Part shown: positions 10,969-22,131 of the stretch, piece after piece | How the letters are laid out: every line of letters begins with the position of its first letter | Numbering within the stretch: the stretch's first letter is position 1 | Source: Notamacropus eugenii | Taxonomy: Eukaryota > Chordata > Mammalia > Diprotodontia > Macropodidae | DNA: 64,000 nt | Reading direction: 5' to 3' | NCBI RefSeq assembly: GCF_028372415.1 | Contig: NC_092873.1 | Location: 357,148,128-357,212,127, forward strand | Made by a program: the position numbers and the translations under genes | Notes under the pieces: model-generated | Database searches by the model: none | The model's input: the letters and a program-made list of their open reading frames with translations, nothing else | What the model was told of the DNA's origin: nothing

Positions 10969-12029
10969 ATGGGCAAGAATCAAAAGAGGAGGGAAAAGAC
11001 TATAGAATCTTTTTATGGGGACAAGGACAAAACACGATTAGCAAAGAGGTCAGTATTGAGACTGTACTTCCATCTGAAACTTCAGAAGGGAATATAAACT
11101 TCTTGCATGCACACAGAGCTCTCCTGGAACAGCTGAAGAAGGAAACAGAAGAAAAACTAGCCAATGATTTTAAAAGTATGTTAAAAGAATTCTCTGAAGA
11201 GAACGCCTCTTTAAAAAGGAAAATTGAACAAATGGAAAAGGAAACAAAAAACCCAACTGGGAAAATTGGACAAATGGAAAAGGAAGTATAAAAACTTACT
11301 GGAGAAAATAATTCCTTAAAAGGAATAATTGGATAAATGGAAAAAGAGATGCAAAAGTTAACTGAAGAAAGCAATTTGATGAAAATTAGAATTGGACAAG
11401 TAGAAGCTAATGATTCTCTGAGACATCAAGAATCAGTCAAACAAAATCTAAAGAACGAAAAGATAGAAGAAAATGTAAAATATCTAATAGGAAAAACAAC
11501 TGACCTGGAAAATAGGTCCAGGAGAGAAAATTTAAGAATCATTGGCCTACCAGAAAGCCATATTGAAAAAAATAGCCTGGACAATATCTTCCAAGAAATC
11601 ATCAAGGAAAACTGCTCAGAAGTACTAGATCCAGAAGTCAAAGTGCTTACCGAAAGAATGCACCATTCATCTCCCAAAAGGGATCCCAAACTAAAAATAT
11701 CAAGAAATATTGTTGCCAAATTTCAGAACTGTCAAGTGAAGGAGAAAATGCTACAGACAACCAGAAAGAAATCATTCAAATACTCAGGAGCTACAGTCAG
11801 AATCACACAGGACCTTGCAGCTTCTACGTTAAAAGATCAAAGGAATTGGAATCAGATATTCAGTAAGGCAAAGGAGCTGGGGCTGCAACCAAGAATCAAT
11901 TACCCAGCAAAGTTCAGCATGATATTTCAGGCAAGGAGATGGATATTCAACGAAATAAGGGATTTCCAGACCTTCTCAACAAAAAGGCCAGAATTCAATA
12001 GAAAATTTGATCTTCAAATGCAGGTCTGA
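10969..12029 (+). pseudogene. L1 element B ORF1, broken
   Basis: The start ATG at 10969 is in a good context (accatcATGg) and gives MGKNQKRREKTIESFYGD. The frame shifts before about 11100. The coiled coil (about 11103-11480, repeated EKE and LTxENN-type heptads) carries an in-frame TAA at 11289-11291. From 11337 a single open frame of 230 codons holds the RRM (RENLRIIGLPESH, about 11523-11561) and the C-terminal domain (RITQDLAASTLKDQRNWNQIF). In active L1 this protein forms trimers and coats the L1 RNA. Confidence 0.85.
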
Positions 12030-12625
12030 AGAGAAGAATAAAAAGGTAAGAAGGGGAAAAGAAAAACTTGTTACTCAATTTGAGCAAACTGTTTACATGC
12101 CTATAAGGGAAGATGATACGTGTTAATCTAGAAAATTGTACATCTATTATGAGGTATAAAAGGTATATACATAGATAGAGGGAACAGATAAAAAGTAAAT
12201 GATGTGATAATAAAGATGTGATTTAAGCATGCAAAGGGATTGTAACAAGAGATGTAAAAAGGAGGAACCAGAAAATGACAAATTGCATCAGAGGAAGAAG
12301 TACAAAATTATATTATAGTAGAGGGAAAGAGGGGAAGGAGAGGAGCATTGTTTGAGAGATACTGTCATCTGATTTGGTTCAAGTAGGGAGCAATAAACTT
12401 AAGTATATAAATCTAACTACCTCTATAGACAGTAGGAGTGGAAGGGGGAAGAAAGGAAGGGGAAACTAAAAGGGGGATAAGAAGTAGTAAGGGTAAAGGG
12501 GAGTAAAAGGGAGGGGAATGAAAGAAGGAAGGGAAGAGTGTGGGAGGTGGTGGTCAAAAGTGAAAACTCTATTGAGGAGGGGAAGGGAGATGGGAAAACG
12601 AAAACCACAAAAGGTGGGAAAGAGG
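12030..12625 (+). other. L1 inter-ORF spacer, purine-rich
   Basis: About 600 bases between ORF1 and ORF2 that become strongly G/A-rich from 12300 onward (runs such as gggaagaaaggaagggg). No coding signal. Such long spacers are seen in marsupial L1; the same kind of tract appears inverted (C/T-rich) at 16903-17300. Confidence 0.7.
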
Positions 12626-15600
12626 ATGGAGGGAAAGACAGAGATTGTAATCGTAACTGTGAATGTGAATGGAATGAACTCTCCCTTAAAACGGAGATGG
12701 ATAGCAGAATGGATTAAAAGCCATCATCCAACAATATGTTGTTTACAAGAAACACATTTGAAACGAGGGAATACACACTGGGTAAAAGTAAAAGGCTGGA
12801 GTAGAATATACTGTGCTTCAGCTGATGTAAGAAAAGCAGGGATAGTAATCCTAATCTCAGACAAAGCAAAAGGAGAAGTAGATCTAATCAAAAGAGATAA
12901 GGAGGGAAACTATATCCTGTTAAAAGGCACCATAAACAATGAATCAATGTCATTACCAAACACGTATTCTCCAAGTGGTATAGAATTCAAATTCTTAGAG
13001 GAGAGGTTGGGGGAGTTGGAGGAAAAAATAGACAGCAAAACTATACTAATGGGGAACCTCAGCCTCTCCCTCTCTGATCTTGATAAATCTAACCTTAAAA
13101 TAAACAAGAAAGAAGTTAAGAAGGTGAATAAAACTCTGGATAAGGTAGGTATGATAGATCTCTGGAGAAAATTCAATGGGAATAGAAAGGAATATACCTT
13201 TTTCTCAGCGGTACATGGCACGTATACAAAAATTGACCATGTTCTAGGGCATAAAAGCCTCACAATCCAGTGCAGAAAGGCAGAGATAGTCAATGCATCC
13301 TTCTCAGATCATAATGCAATAAAAATTATAGGTAATGGAAAGCCATGGAAAGATAAACCAAACATTAATTGGAAACTAAATAGTCTAATCCTAAATAAGG
13401 AGTGAGTTAAACAACAAATCATAGAAACAATCAACAACTTCATTCTTCAGAATAACAATAATGAGACAACTTACCAAGTCTTATGGGACACTGCAAAAGC
13501 AATTCTTAGGGAAAGTTTTATATCTTTGAATGCCTACATGAATAAAATAGAGAAAGAGGAGATCTATGACTTGGGCATGCAGCTGAAAAAGCTCTGAAAA
13601 GAACAAATTTAAAATCCCCAAGTAAATACCAAATTAGAAAAACTGAAAACCAAAGGAGAGATCAATAAAATTGAAATTAAGAAAACTATTGAACTAATAA
13701 ATAAAACTAATCTTTGGTTTTATGAAAAACTAATAAAATTGATCAACCTTTGGTCAATTTGATTACAAGAAAGAAAGAAAGAAGAAATCCAAATTACAAA
13801 TATCAAAAATAAAAGGGGTGAACTCACCGCCAATGAGGAGAAAATTAAAACGATAATTAGAAATTACTTTGCCCAACTTTATTCCCATAAATTCCACAAT
13901 CTAATTGAGATGGATAGTTATTTTAAAAAAGATAAATTGCCCAGATTAACAGAGGATGAAGCTGAATACTTAAACAACCCCATCTCAAAAAAACAAATTG
14001 AACAAGCCATCAAGGAACTCCCTAGGAAAACACTCCAAAGCCAGAAGAATTTACAAGTGAATTCTATGAAACATTTAAAGAAGAGTTAATTGCAGTATTA
14101 TATAGAGTATTTGGGAAAATTGGGGAAGAAGGAATACTTCCAACGTCTTTCTATGATACAAATATGGTTTTGATACCTAAACTAGGAAGAGACAAAACAG
14201 AGAAAGAAAATTATAGATCAATTTCTCTAAGGAATATAGATGCAAAACTTTAAATAACGTTTTAGCAAAAAGAATGCAACTTATCACAAGAATAATACAT
14301 TATGATCAGGTAGGATTCATACCAGGAATGCAGGGCTGGTTCAACATTAGGAAAACTGTTAGCATTATTGATCACATCAACAATAAAACTAACAGAAACC
14401 ACATGATTGTCTCAATAGATGCAGAAAAAGCTTTTGACAAAATACAGTACCCATTCCTATTAAAAATATTGGAGAACATAAGAGTAAAGGGAGTTTTCCA
14501 CAAAATAATAAGCAGTATCTACCTAACGCCTTCAGCAAGCATTATATGCAATGGTGATGAGGTAGATGCATTTCCAATAAGATGAGGGATGAAACAAGGA
14601 TGTCCATTATCACAACTATTATTCAATATGGTACTAGAAATGTTAGCTATAGCAATTAGACAAGATAAAGGAATTGATGTAATCAGAACAGGCAAAGAAG
14701 AAACTCAGGTATCACTCTTTGCAGATATACTTAGAAAATCCCAGAGAGTCAAGTAAAAAGCTACTTGAAATAATAAATAACTTTGATAAAGTTGCAGGTT
14801 ACAAAATAAACCCACACATATCTTCTGCATTTCTATATATTAGTAACAAAGTCCAACAGTAAGAGATAGAAAGAGAAGCTAGGGTAGACACTATAAAACA
14901 TTTGGGAGTTTACCTGCCAAAACAAACCCAAGGATTATATGAAGACAACTGCAAGACACTTTTCGCACAAATAAAGTCAGATTTAAGTAAGTGGAAAAAT
15001 ATCAGTTGCTAGTGGGTAGGCTGAGCCAATATAAAAAAAATGACAATTCTACCTAAATTATTTTGCTTATTTAGTGCCATACCAATTAAACTATCAGATA
15101 ATTATTTCTAGAGCTGGAAAAAATAATATCAAAATTCATCTGGAGGGACAAAGGGTCCAGAATATCAAGGAGACTAATGAAAAGAAATGCTAGGAAAGGT
15201 GACCTAGGGCTACCAGATCTCAAATTGTATTATAACCACTTGGTACTGGCTGAGAAACAGAAGGTCAGACAAGTGGAATATGCTAGATACTCAAGACACA
15301 GCAGGCAATGAATATAGCAATCTACTGTTTGATAAATCCAAGGACCCCAGCTTCTGGGATAAGAACTCACAGTTCGACAAAAGTTGCTGGGAAAACTGGA
15401 TAAAAGTGTGGCAGAAACTAGGAATAGACCAATGTCCAACACCATACACAAGAATAAAATCCAAATGGGTACATAATCTAGGTGTAAAGATTGATACTAT
15501 GGAAAAATTGGTGGAGCAAGGAATAGTGTATTTATCAGATTTATGGAGAAGGGAAGAATTTTTTACTAAAGAAGAGGTAGGAAACATTATGAAGTGCAAG

Positions 15601-16410
15601 ATGGATAATTTTTATTACATTAAACTGGGTTTGCACAACCAAACCCAATGCAACCAAAATTCGAAGGGATTTAAAAAACTGGGAAAGAATTTTTATAGCT
15701 AATGTAGATGATAAAGGTCTCCTTTCTAGAATATATGGAGAACTGAGTCAAATGTACAAAAATCCAAGTCATTCACCAATTGATAAATGGTCAAAGGATA
15801 TGAACAGGCAATTTTCAGAGGAAGAAATTAAAGATATCTATAGTCATATGAAAAAATGCTTTAAATCACTTTTGATTAGAGAGTTGCAAATCAAAACAAC
15901 TCCGGGTTACCACATCAAGCTATCAGATTGGCAAACATGACAGAACAGGAAGATGATAAATGCTGGAGAGGATGTGGGAGAGCTGGAACAGTAACACATT
16001 GTTGGTGGAGCTGTGAGCTGATCCAAATATTCTGGAGAGCAATTTGGAACTATACACAAAGGGCTACACAAATATGCATAGCATTTGACCCAGCAATATT
16101 GCTTCCAGGACTATATCCCCAAGAGATCACAAAAATAAGAAAGGGTCCCGCATGTACAAAAATATTTATAGCAGCTCTCTTTGTGGTGGTCAAAAACTGG
16201 AAATCAAGGGGATGCTCATTAACTGGGGAATGGCTGAATAAATTATGGTATATGAATGTAATGGAATGCTATTACGCTATAAAAAATGATGAACAGGAAC
16301 ACTTCAGAGAGGCCTGGAAAGACTTATATGATCTTATGCAGAGCAAAAGGAGCAGAACCAGGAGAACTTTGAGCGCAGCAACGACCACAGTGTGTGAGAG
16401 TTTTTTCTAG
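12626..16410 (+). pseudogene. L1 element B ORF2, broken (endonuclease + reverse transcriptase)
   Basis: The start ATG is at 12626 (MEGKTEIVIVTVNVNGMNSP). The AP-endonuclease domain spans 12626-13400, with QETH present and the SDHN box at 13304-13315, but the GDFN motif reads GNLS (13052-13063), so catalytic Asp and Asn are lost. The first stop is at about 13403. The RT region contains [13 protein letters not shown] and [12 protein letters not shown] (catalytic Asp at 14418-14420). The FADD box is destroyed: 11 bases are missing after 14726 compared with element A, removing the second Asp and shifting frame. The C-terminal Cys/Trp region CWWSCELIQIFWRAIW lies near 15990-16050. The true stop is TAG at 16408-16410. 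Several frame changes; inactive. Confidence 0.9.
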
Positions 16411-16772
16411 TAGACTTGGAACTTGATAGCAATGCAAGGACTTGAAAAAAAAATTCCAGATGCTCTTCTAAGGCAAAATGCCTTCCACATCCAGAGAAAG
16501 ATCTATGGAATTCAATTGCAGAATATAGCAGATCATTTTTGCGTGTGTGTATTGCATTTTGGTTTGTTATATGATTTCTCCCATTCATTTTAAATCTTCT
16601 ACACAGCATGACTATAGTGAAAATGTATTTAATAGGAATATATGTGTAGAACCTATATAAAACTGTACGACGTCTTGAGAAGGTACAGAGGAGGTAGGGA
16701 AAAATAACAATCTAAGTGATATCGTAGTGATTGTAGAACACTGAAAATAAATAAAATTCGTTTAGAAAAAAA
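16411..16772 (+). other. L1 element B 3'UTR and A tail
   Basis: This matches the 3'UTR at 18238-18562 (tatgatttctcccattc, ctatataaaactgta, ttgtagaac, then aaaataaataaaa). It ends in an A run at about 16765-16774. Confidence 0.8.
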
Positions 16773-16902
16773 AATGTATGTGTGGAACCTATATGAGATT
16801 ACATACCCTTTCAGGGAGGGAGTGTAGAGGGGAGGGGAAAAATTTAAGGTATATGGAAGGCACTGTAAAAAACTGAAAACCAATAAAATAATTTTTAAAA
16901 AG
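16773..16902 (+). mobile_element. L1 element A, part 3 of 3 (end of 3'UTR)
   Basis: Starts with the right copy of the aatgtatg duplication and continues the 3'UTR of element A exactly where it was broken at 10297 (gtgtggaacctatatgag, then gggagggagtgtagagg), ending caataaaataatttttaaaaa. Confidence 0.8.
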
Positions 16903-17316
16903 ACCAACTAAATTTTCCTCTATCCTGGCCCACCGTTCATTTGTTCTCTTCTCTCTTTTACCTCCCCTCTACCAAAATATTTGCTTCTGATTACTCCTTC
17001 CCCCAGACTGTTGTCCCTTCTATTATCCTCCTCCTCTTATCCCCATCCTAACTGCTTTCCTGTAGAGTAAGATAAACTTACACGTGTGTATGTTTTTCCC
17101 TCCTGAAGCCAAATCCGATGAAAGTAAGGTTCATTTATTTCCTCTCATCTTCCCCTTCACTGCCTCATTGTAAAAGCACTTTCATATGAGATTTACTCCA
17201 TTCTAACTCTCCCTTTGTCTTTCGCCTGGTACATTCCTTTCAACACTTAATTTTCTTTTTTTATATATCATCCCCTCTTATTCAGCTCGCCCTGTGCCTC
17301 CTGTCTCTGTCTCTCT

Positions 17317-17450
17317 CTATATACACACACATATAAATATACATATGCATATGTGTATCTATATACATATATACGTATGTGTACATATATAATATTTACA
17401 CACATATATTCCTTCCAACTATCTAACTACTAACTATCTAACTATCTAAG
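17317..17450. repeat. TA/CA-rich simple sequence with (ctaact)-like end
   Basis: Alternating stretches such as tatacacacacatataaatat and tatatacatatatacgtatg, then degenerate repeats of ctatctaacta. It sits in the inter-ORF spacer of the minus-strand L1 piece. Confidence 0.75.
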
Positions 17451-17544
17451 GTCTTATGAGTTACAACATCATCTTTCATTGTAGTAATGTAAACAGTTCT
17501 ACTTTAATAAGTCTCTTATGTTTTTTCTTTCCTGTTTACGTTAT

Positions 17545-18235
17545 CTTCTCTCTCTTGATTGTTGTCTTCGAAAGTCAAATTTTCTATTCAGCTCTGGTCT
17601 TGTCAATAAGAGTGCTTGGAAGTTCTCTATTTCACTGAAGCCCCATTTTTCTCAATGAAGTATGATACTCAATTTTGCTGAGTAGGTGATTCTTGGTTTT
17701 CATCCTATCTCCTTTGACCTCTGGAATATCACATTCAAAGACCTTTGATCCTTTAGATTAGAAGATGCTAAATCGTGTGTCATCCTGATGGATTTTCCAC
17801 AATATGTCAACTGTTTCTTTCTGGCTACTTGTGATATTTTCTCCCTGCCCTGGGATTTTAAAACTCTGCAATCTGGCTACAATATTCCTAGGAGTTTTCC
17901 TTTTGGGATCTGTTTTAGGAGGTGATTGGAGGATTCTTTCCATTTCTATTTTACCCTATGGTCCTAGATTATCTTGGCAGTTTGCCTTGGTAATTTCTTC
18001 AAAGATGATGTCTAGACTCTTTTTTGATCATATCTTTCACGTAGTCCAATAATTTAAAACTATTTCACCTGGATCTATTTTCCAGACCAGTTGTTTTTTC
18101 CAAACACTTGTGTTAGTCTAATTTTAAAGAAATTTCTTCAGCATTTTGGGGGTTTTCTTTAGCAAGGTGTTGACTCTTTTCTCATGATTTTCTTGCATCA
18201 CTCTCATTTCTCTTCCCAGTTTTTCCCAATGGTCT
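17545..18235 (-). pseudogene. L1 ORF1 remnant, minus strand
   Basis: Minus-strand open piece 17943-17758 reads MERILQSPPKTDPKRKTPRN, aligning with element B ORF1 at 11656-11710 (ERMHHSSPKRDPKLKISRN). Upstream (toward 18235) the RRM and coiled-coil coding parts are recognisable only in pieces. Frame changes and stops are present. Confidence 0.7.
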
Positions 18236-18237
18236 GT

Positions 18238-18562
18238 TAAAGCAAAATGTCCTCCACTTCTAGAGAAAGAACTATGTAATTTGATCACAAAATGAAGCAG
18301 ATCATTTTCTTTTGTATTATGTTTTGGTTTGTTTTATGATTTCTCCCATTCCCTTTAATTCTTCTATGCAACATGACTAAGGCGTAAATATATTTAATAA
18401 GAATGTATGTGCAGAACCTATATAAAACTGTATGCCTTCTCAGGGAGGGAGTGGGAAGGGAAGGGGGAATGGGAAGAGGGAGGGGAAAAAAATCTAAGAT
18501 ATATGGAAGTGATTGTAGAACCCTGAAAACAAATAAAATAATAATAAAAAAGAGAGAGAGAA
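18238..18562 (+). mobile_element. L1 3'UTR fragment, plus strand
   Basis: Near-identical in order to the element B 3'UTR (aaatgtcctccacttctagagaaag, tttctcccattcc, cagggagggagtggg, tgtagaaccctgaaaacaaataaaataa). It ends in an A-rich then GA-rich tail at about 18530-18575. Only the 3' end of an L1 is present in this orientation. Confidence 0.8.
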
Positions 18563-18845
18563 AAGAAGAAAGAAGCAGCTGGATAGAGCCAGAGGGTCAA
18601 CAAAATCAAACCAAGTCAGTTGAGGCGTTATAATTAAACGACAATTTCCTGCATTCAACATGAAATCTAATAGAGAATGTGCAGGAATCCATTTATGATG
18701 GACATGGGAGCATACCGGTAACACCACCTTCTGATTCATAAGGGGACAAAGAGATCAAAATTTAGGACCCATGTACTCCATGCCAATCAACAGAAATGAT
18801 ATTGGGATGATTACAGAAAAATTCTCTCCAAAAATTGAGAGCCAT
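18563..18845. other. Unique-looking sequence, nothing recognised
   Basis: AT-rich, with no convincing coding frame. Bases about 18750-18800 show a weak resemblance to the KRTAP-unit spacer near 21190-21245 (aggacccatg and ccatgcc in the same order), so the relic unit may begin here, but the match is too short to assert. Confidence 0.4.
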
Positions 18846-19022
18846 TTAGGTGCAGTGCAAAAGATGCTGGAGTTGGTGTCAGAGGTCCTGAATTTGAATG
18901 AGGCCACAGACAATTATTCACTGTATAACCTTGGACAAGTCACTTTTGGAGCGCTTATTTTTCTCTTCCATAATACAAGTTTGTACTTCTAAGGTCATTA
19001 TCCAGTTCCAAATCTATGATCG
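18846..19022 (+). mobile_element. CORE-SINE / MIR-like tRNA-derived SINE
   Basis: The sequence follows the layout of marsupial tRNA-derived SINEs: a tRNA-like head (taggtgcagtgcaaaagatgctgg, A-box region; gtcctgaatttgaatgagg, B-box region), then the diagnostic ataaccttggacaagtcact core, an ctcttccata stretch where the family has a tcctcatctg motif, and a tail ttccaaatctatgatc. It is diverged by perhaps a fifth from what I recall of the consensus. An A-rich segment follows at 19077-19103. Confidence 0.75.
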
Positions 19023-19139
19023 TACTAATACAGTGTATGTTAAAAGTAATGAAATAATAGAAGTCTATGGAAAGTTAAAACAAAACAAAACAAAAAAAGA
19101 AAATGGAATCTTCACCCACACATTTCTTGCTCAGTAATC

Positions 19140-20940
19140 TGGAATCTCGAGAAATGCTTTCTATGTTGCCATTGGTAATATTATCTATCTTCTGTGAGTC
19201 ACTTGGATTTGATAATGAACACCAGGACTTACAAATCTGAGGACACATATTGTCATATTCGTCCTGTAGACGCTGGAGAGAAAGCAAACTTCTCTGTCAT
19301 TCATAGAAGAAAACAATGTTTCTGGATCTAAATTTTAGAGAGCACCATAGACTCTATGAAATTAACCTATAGGCTCCATTTATCATCCACCACAGAACTT
19401 CCAAATTGTGTTCTAAAGGTATTCTCACAGCTTGGAACTAAATTCCACCATGAGACATCAAATGATGCACAAAAAATAGATATATAAAACACAAATATTT
19501 AAGTCAGGCTGTCACATGATTGGCCAGAATATGAAGAAGGAAATATGAGAATGAAAATAATGAAGTTAAAAGGAAGAAAACAAATTAATGAGATGATGAA
19601 TTCAAAAACATCAAGGAAAAAGTAAGCCCTCTAATGAGAAAAATAAATGATTTAATAGGATATTCACTTTTCCATCATGATGAACAAGAACAAGGAAATA
19701 CACTAAAAGGGCTTCTTCTCCTGCTTCATACTGTATGGAAGGTAAAACTGAGTGTCCAAAAAATTGGTCAGCAATGATTAACTGAGAAAGGGTCTAATGT
19801 GATGGAAAAGGTCCAGGCATGGCTGTAATGACAAGCAACCTTCTATTCAAATCAACCAAATATTTGAACAATGAACACCTACTGTGTACACGGCATGGTT
19901 CTTAGGATACAAGGACAAAACAAAAAAAGTCATTTCCTTCAGTCAAATAGTACCATTTCCAGCTCAACAGAGTATTGGAATTATTGCTTATGGAATGAAT
20001 CAATAGACCAGAAGGAAAAAATAAGAAAAGAAACCAAAGGACAAGACTATGTAAACTTGAATGAGGAAAAAGAAGACCATGTTAAAATTGACAAAATCTC
20101 TCCAGAATTGGAGGCAACCCAAAATTGATCAAATTCCAGGACTCAAGAAAAAAAAGGATAAAACATGGCATCAATATGGTAACAAAGACTAACTTGGACA
20201 ACTATTTTGACATTGATGCTGTTTGTTTCCAAATTTTTCAATTATTCCTAAAATAAATGATGACGAAATATCTCATGAAATAATGTTTCCTATTGTTTTT
20301 GAGACACTGATACAAGTCATTCCATTAATTCCTTTGATTGCATCGTTAAGTAAAATCTGTCAACCTTCTGCATTGAACGAAAATTCTCTAACCGATATAG
20401 AAGTGGTTTATAGACAGAAAGTCATGGCTATCAAGACAGAAAAAATCATTAATATAGGGGTGGCCTCCTGATCCTGAACTTCTTCCTCCACACTTACTTG
20501 GGGAATTGGGAAAGATAAACAGTGAACGGAAGTCAAATAAGGTCATTCCCACAAGGGAGAACCTACCAAGGTTGTTACTTGGCTGGCATTGCTTTTGAGT
20601 ACTCAGCACCACGAAAAAACCATGATAAGGCACAAGAGTAGGAAAAGTGAAGAGACTTGAGCTATTGCACAAAAATTCAAGACCCAAACTCAGATAACAT
20701 GTGCTCAGAGAAGCATCTCTAATTCATTATCAGGTGGATAGTGCTTCAACAGCATGATGAAAGCTTTAGACTTTATAAATTTTAAAGCATGTAAACCATT
20801 GCTATGATACCATGGGAGGGAAAATTAGGACCAAAATTACTCTGCAAGGGCACATTACTCGACTACAGTAAAAGGATCTGCGAAGAAAGCAGAAACCTTT
20901 ATAATGAGAGTTTTTGCAAAAGATCACAACCTTACTTTTG
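19140..20940 (+). pseudogene. Relic KRTAP repeat unit that has lost its gene
   Basis: Two collinear blocks of the array unit are present at much higher divergence. 19140-19690 aligns with 21350-22000 (tgtgagtcacttgga, gatgatgaattc, ttccatcatgatgaacaa), i.e. the sequence leading up to the KRTAP promoter. 19695-20940 aligns with about 24515 to 25830, i.e. spacer downstream of the gene into the next unit. Everything between, namely TATA box, KRTAP coding region, 3'UTR and about 1.7 kb of spacer, is missing. The (CA)n run is also absent. The next, well-conserved unit begins at about 20955. Confidence 0.75.
19858..19948 (-). mobile_element. L2-like LINE fragment in relic unit
   Basis: caaatatttgaacaatgaac, then acacctactgtgtacacggc and catggttcttaggatacaag, is the reverse complement of the mammalian L2 3' end as I remember it. 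The same fragment is in each array unit (see 24661-24755) but is better preserved here. Confidence 0.5.
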
Positions 20941-21678
20941 TTAAATTTTGGATATAACTATTGCATCATCGATATAGGGTTGGCCTGCTACTCCTGAACT
21001 TCTTCCTCCGTACTTACTTTGATCACTGGGAAACAGAAACCCTGACAGGAAGGCCAATAAGGTCAATGCCAAAAGACAGGAGCTGCCAAGGCTGTTACTT
21101 GACTGGCATAGCCTTTGAGTCGTCAGCCTCACCTGCAAACCATGATGAGGCATCAGACGAGGACGAGGGGAGAGATTTGAGCTCTTGTCTAAAAATCCTA
21201 GACCCAGACTCAGGTACCATGCCCTCACCAAAATATTTCTTTCTCAATTCGATTCGCCTCTCCCGACATCTCCATCATCAGTCATGAATAGAGAGTACCC
21301 AGCAGATAATGAAGATGACACCATCACGTGCATAATTCTTCATCAGCATGCTGAAATCCCTAGAACTGTTTCGAAGTTTTCTTTTGCCATATCTCCTGCA
21401 TGCTGTGGGTCACTTGGAGTGGATAATGATCACCACGTCGGAAAGATCCGCAGAGGCCCTTTGTCCCATCCCGGCTAAAGACCCCGAGAAGAAAGCAGAC
21501 CTCTTTCGAATTGGAGCTTTTATACAAGACAACGACATTTCTTTGGTCTGAATTGTGGCCATCACTCTTGGGTCTTTACTTGCCGCAATCCGTCTAAGCT
21601 TCAACATCGCCTTCAGAGTAGAGTTCCCAGCTCCTCCTCTAAAACTATCCACATCCCTTAGGAAGAACCCTGCCCACC

Positions 21679-21681
<3 letters not shown>

Positions 21682-21733
<52 letters not shown>
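21682..21733. repeat. (CA)26 microsatellite, unit 1
   Basis: Perfect CA dinucleotides ending 309 bases before the TATA box. Confidence 0.97.
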
Positions 21734-21736
<3 letters not shown>

Positions 21737-21998
21737 CACGAGTCGTGGAATGATGCACGGAAAAAAAAGATGTGTAATACCCTTGGTCATTGAGGGCAGG
21801 CAATGGCAAGGTGAACCAGGAATTGACCAAGGAGAGAAATTTGGCAGAGTAATTAAGGCAAGATGAAAAGATAAGTGATGATTCTAGAGGGCAAAAGCAA
21901 ATGAGATAACGAATTCCCAAAGTTCAAGGAAAAAGTAGATTCAGGAGAAAATAATTTCTTAATTGCATTTTACTTTTCCATCATGATAAACAATAACA

Positions 21999-22048
21999 GG
22001 GAAATCCCCTTACACGTGCTGACAGCCGTTGCTCATCGGGGTATAAAA
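21999..22048 (+). promoter_or_regulatory. KRTAP core promoter, unit 1
   Basis: GGGAAATCCC (21999-22008, fits the kappa-B consensus), E-box CACGTG (22013-22018) and TATAAAA (22042-22048). The TATA box lies 90 bases before the ATG, so the transcript should start near 22072 with a 5'UTR of about 60 bases, as is usual for KRTAP genes. Factor binding is inferred only from the motifs. Confidence 0.8.
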
Positions 22049-22131
22049 GAGGCCCGTGGGGCAAGAAGTTTCTCAAACACAAGTCAATCCCTATCCTTGA
22101 ACCAAAGCTAGAAGATCCATCCGCTGACACC

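Larger units (their letters stand above)
10298..16772 (+). mobile_element. L1 element B, near full-length, inserted in element A 3'UTR
   Basis: About 6.5 kb: 5'UTR (10298-10968, lacking roughly 240 bases compared with element A), ORF1 (10969-12029), a long purine-rich inter-ORF spacer (12030-12625), ORF2 (12626-16410), 3'UTR and A tail (16411-16772). It is flanked by an 8-bp duplication. It is younger than A since it interrupts it, and its frames are better kept, yet both ORFs are broken, so it is inactive. Confidence 0.9.
16903..18237 (-). mobile_element. L1 fragment, minus strand (ORF1 end and inter-ORF spacer)
   Basis: On the minus strand this carries ORF1 sequence (18235 to about 17545) followed by a purine-rich spacer (17540 to 16903). 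The minus-strand phrase KTDPKRKTPRNIVARLQ at about 17865-17915 is the C-terminal domain of L1 ORF1p. It is joined head-on at 18237/18238 to a plus-strand L1 3' tail, giving the look of a 5'-inverted L1 insertion. Confidence 0.75.

Noticed and set aside
21410-21790. Minus-strand frames containing (CV)n or plus-strand (HT)n tracts in each unit
   Set aside because: Translations of the CA microsatellite.
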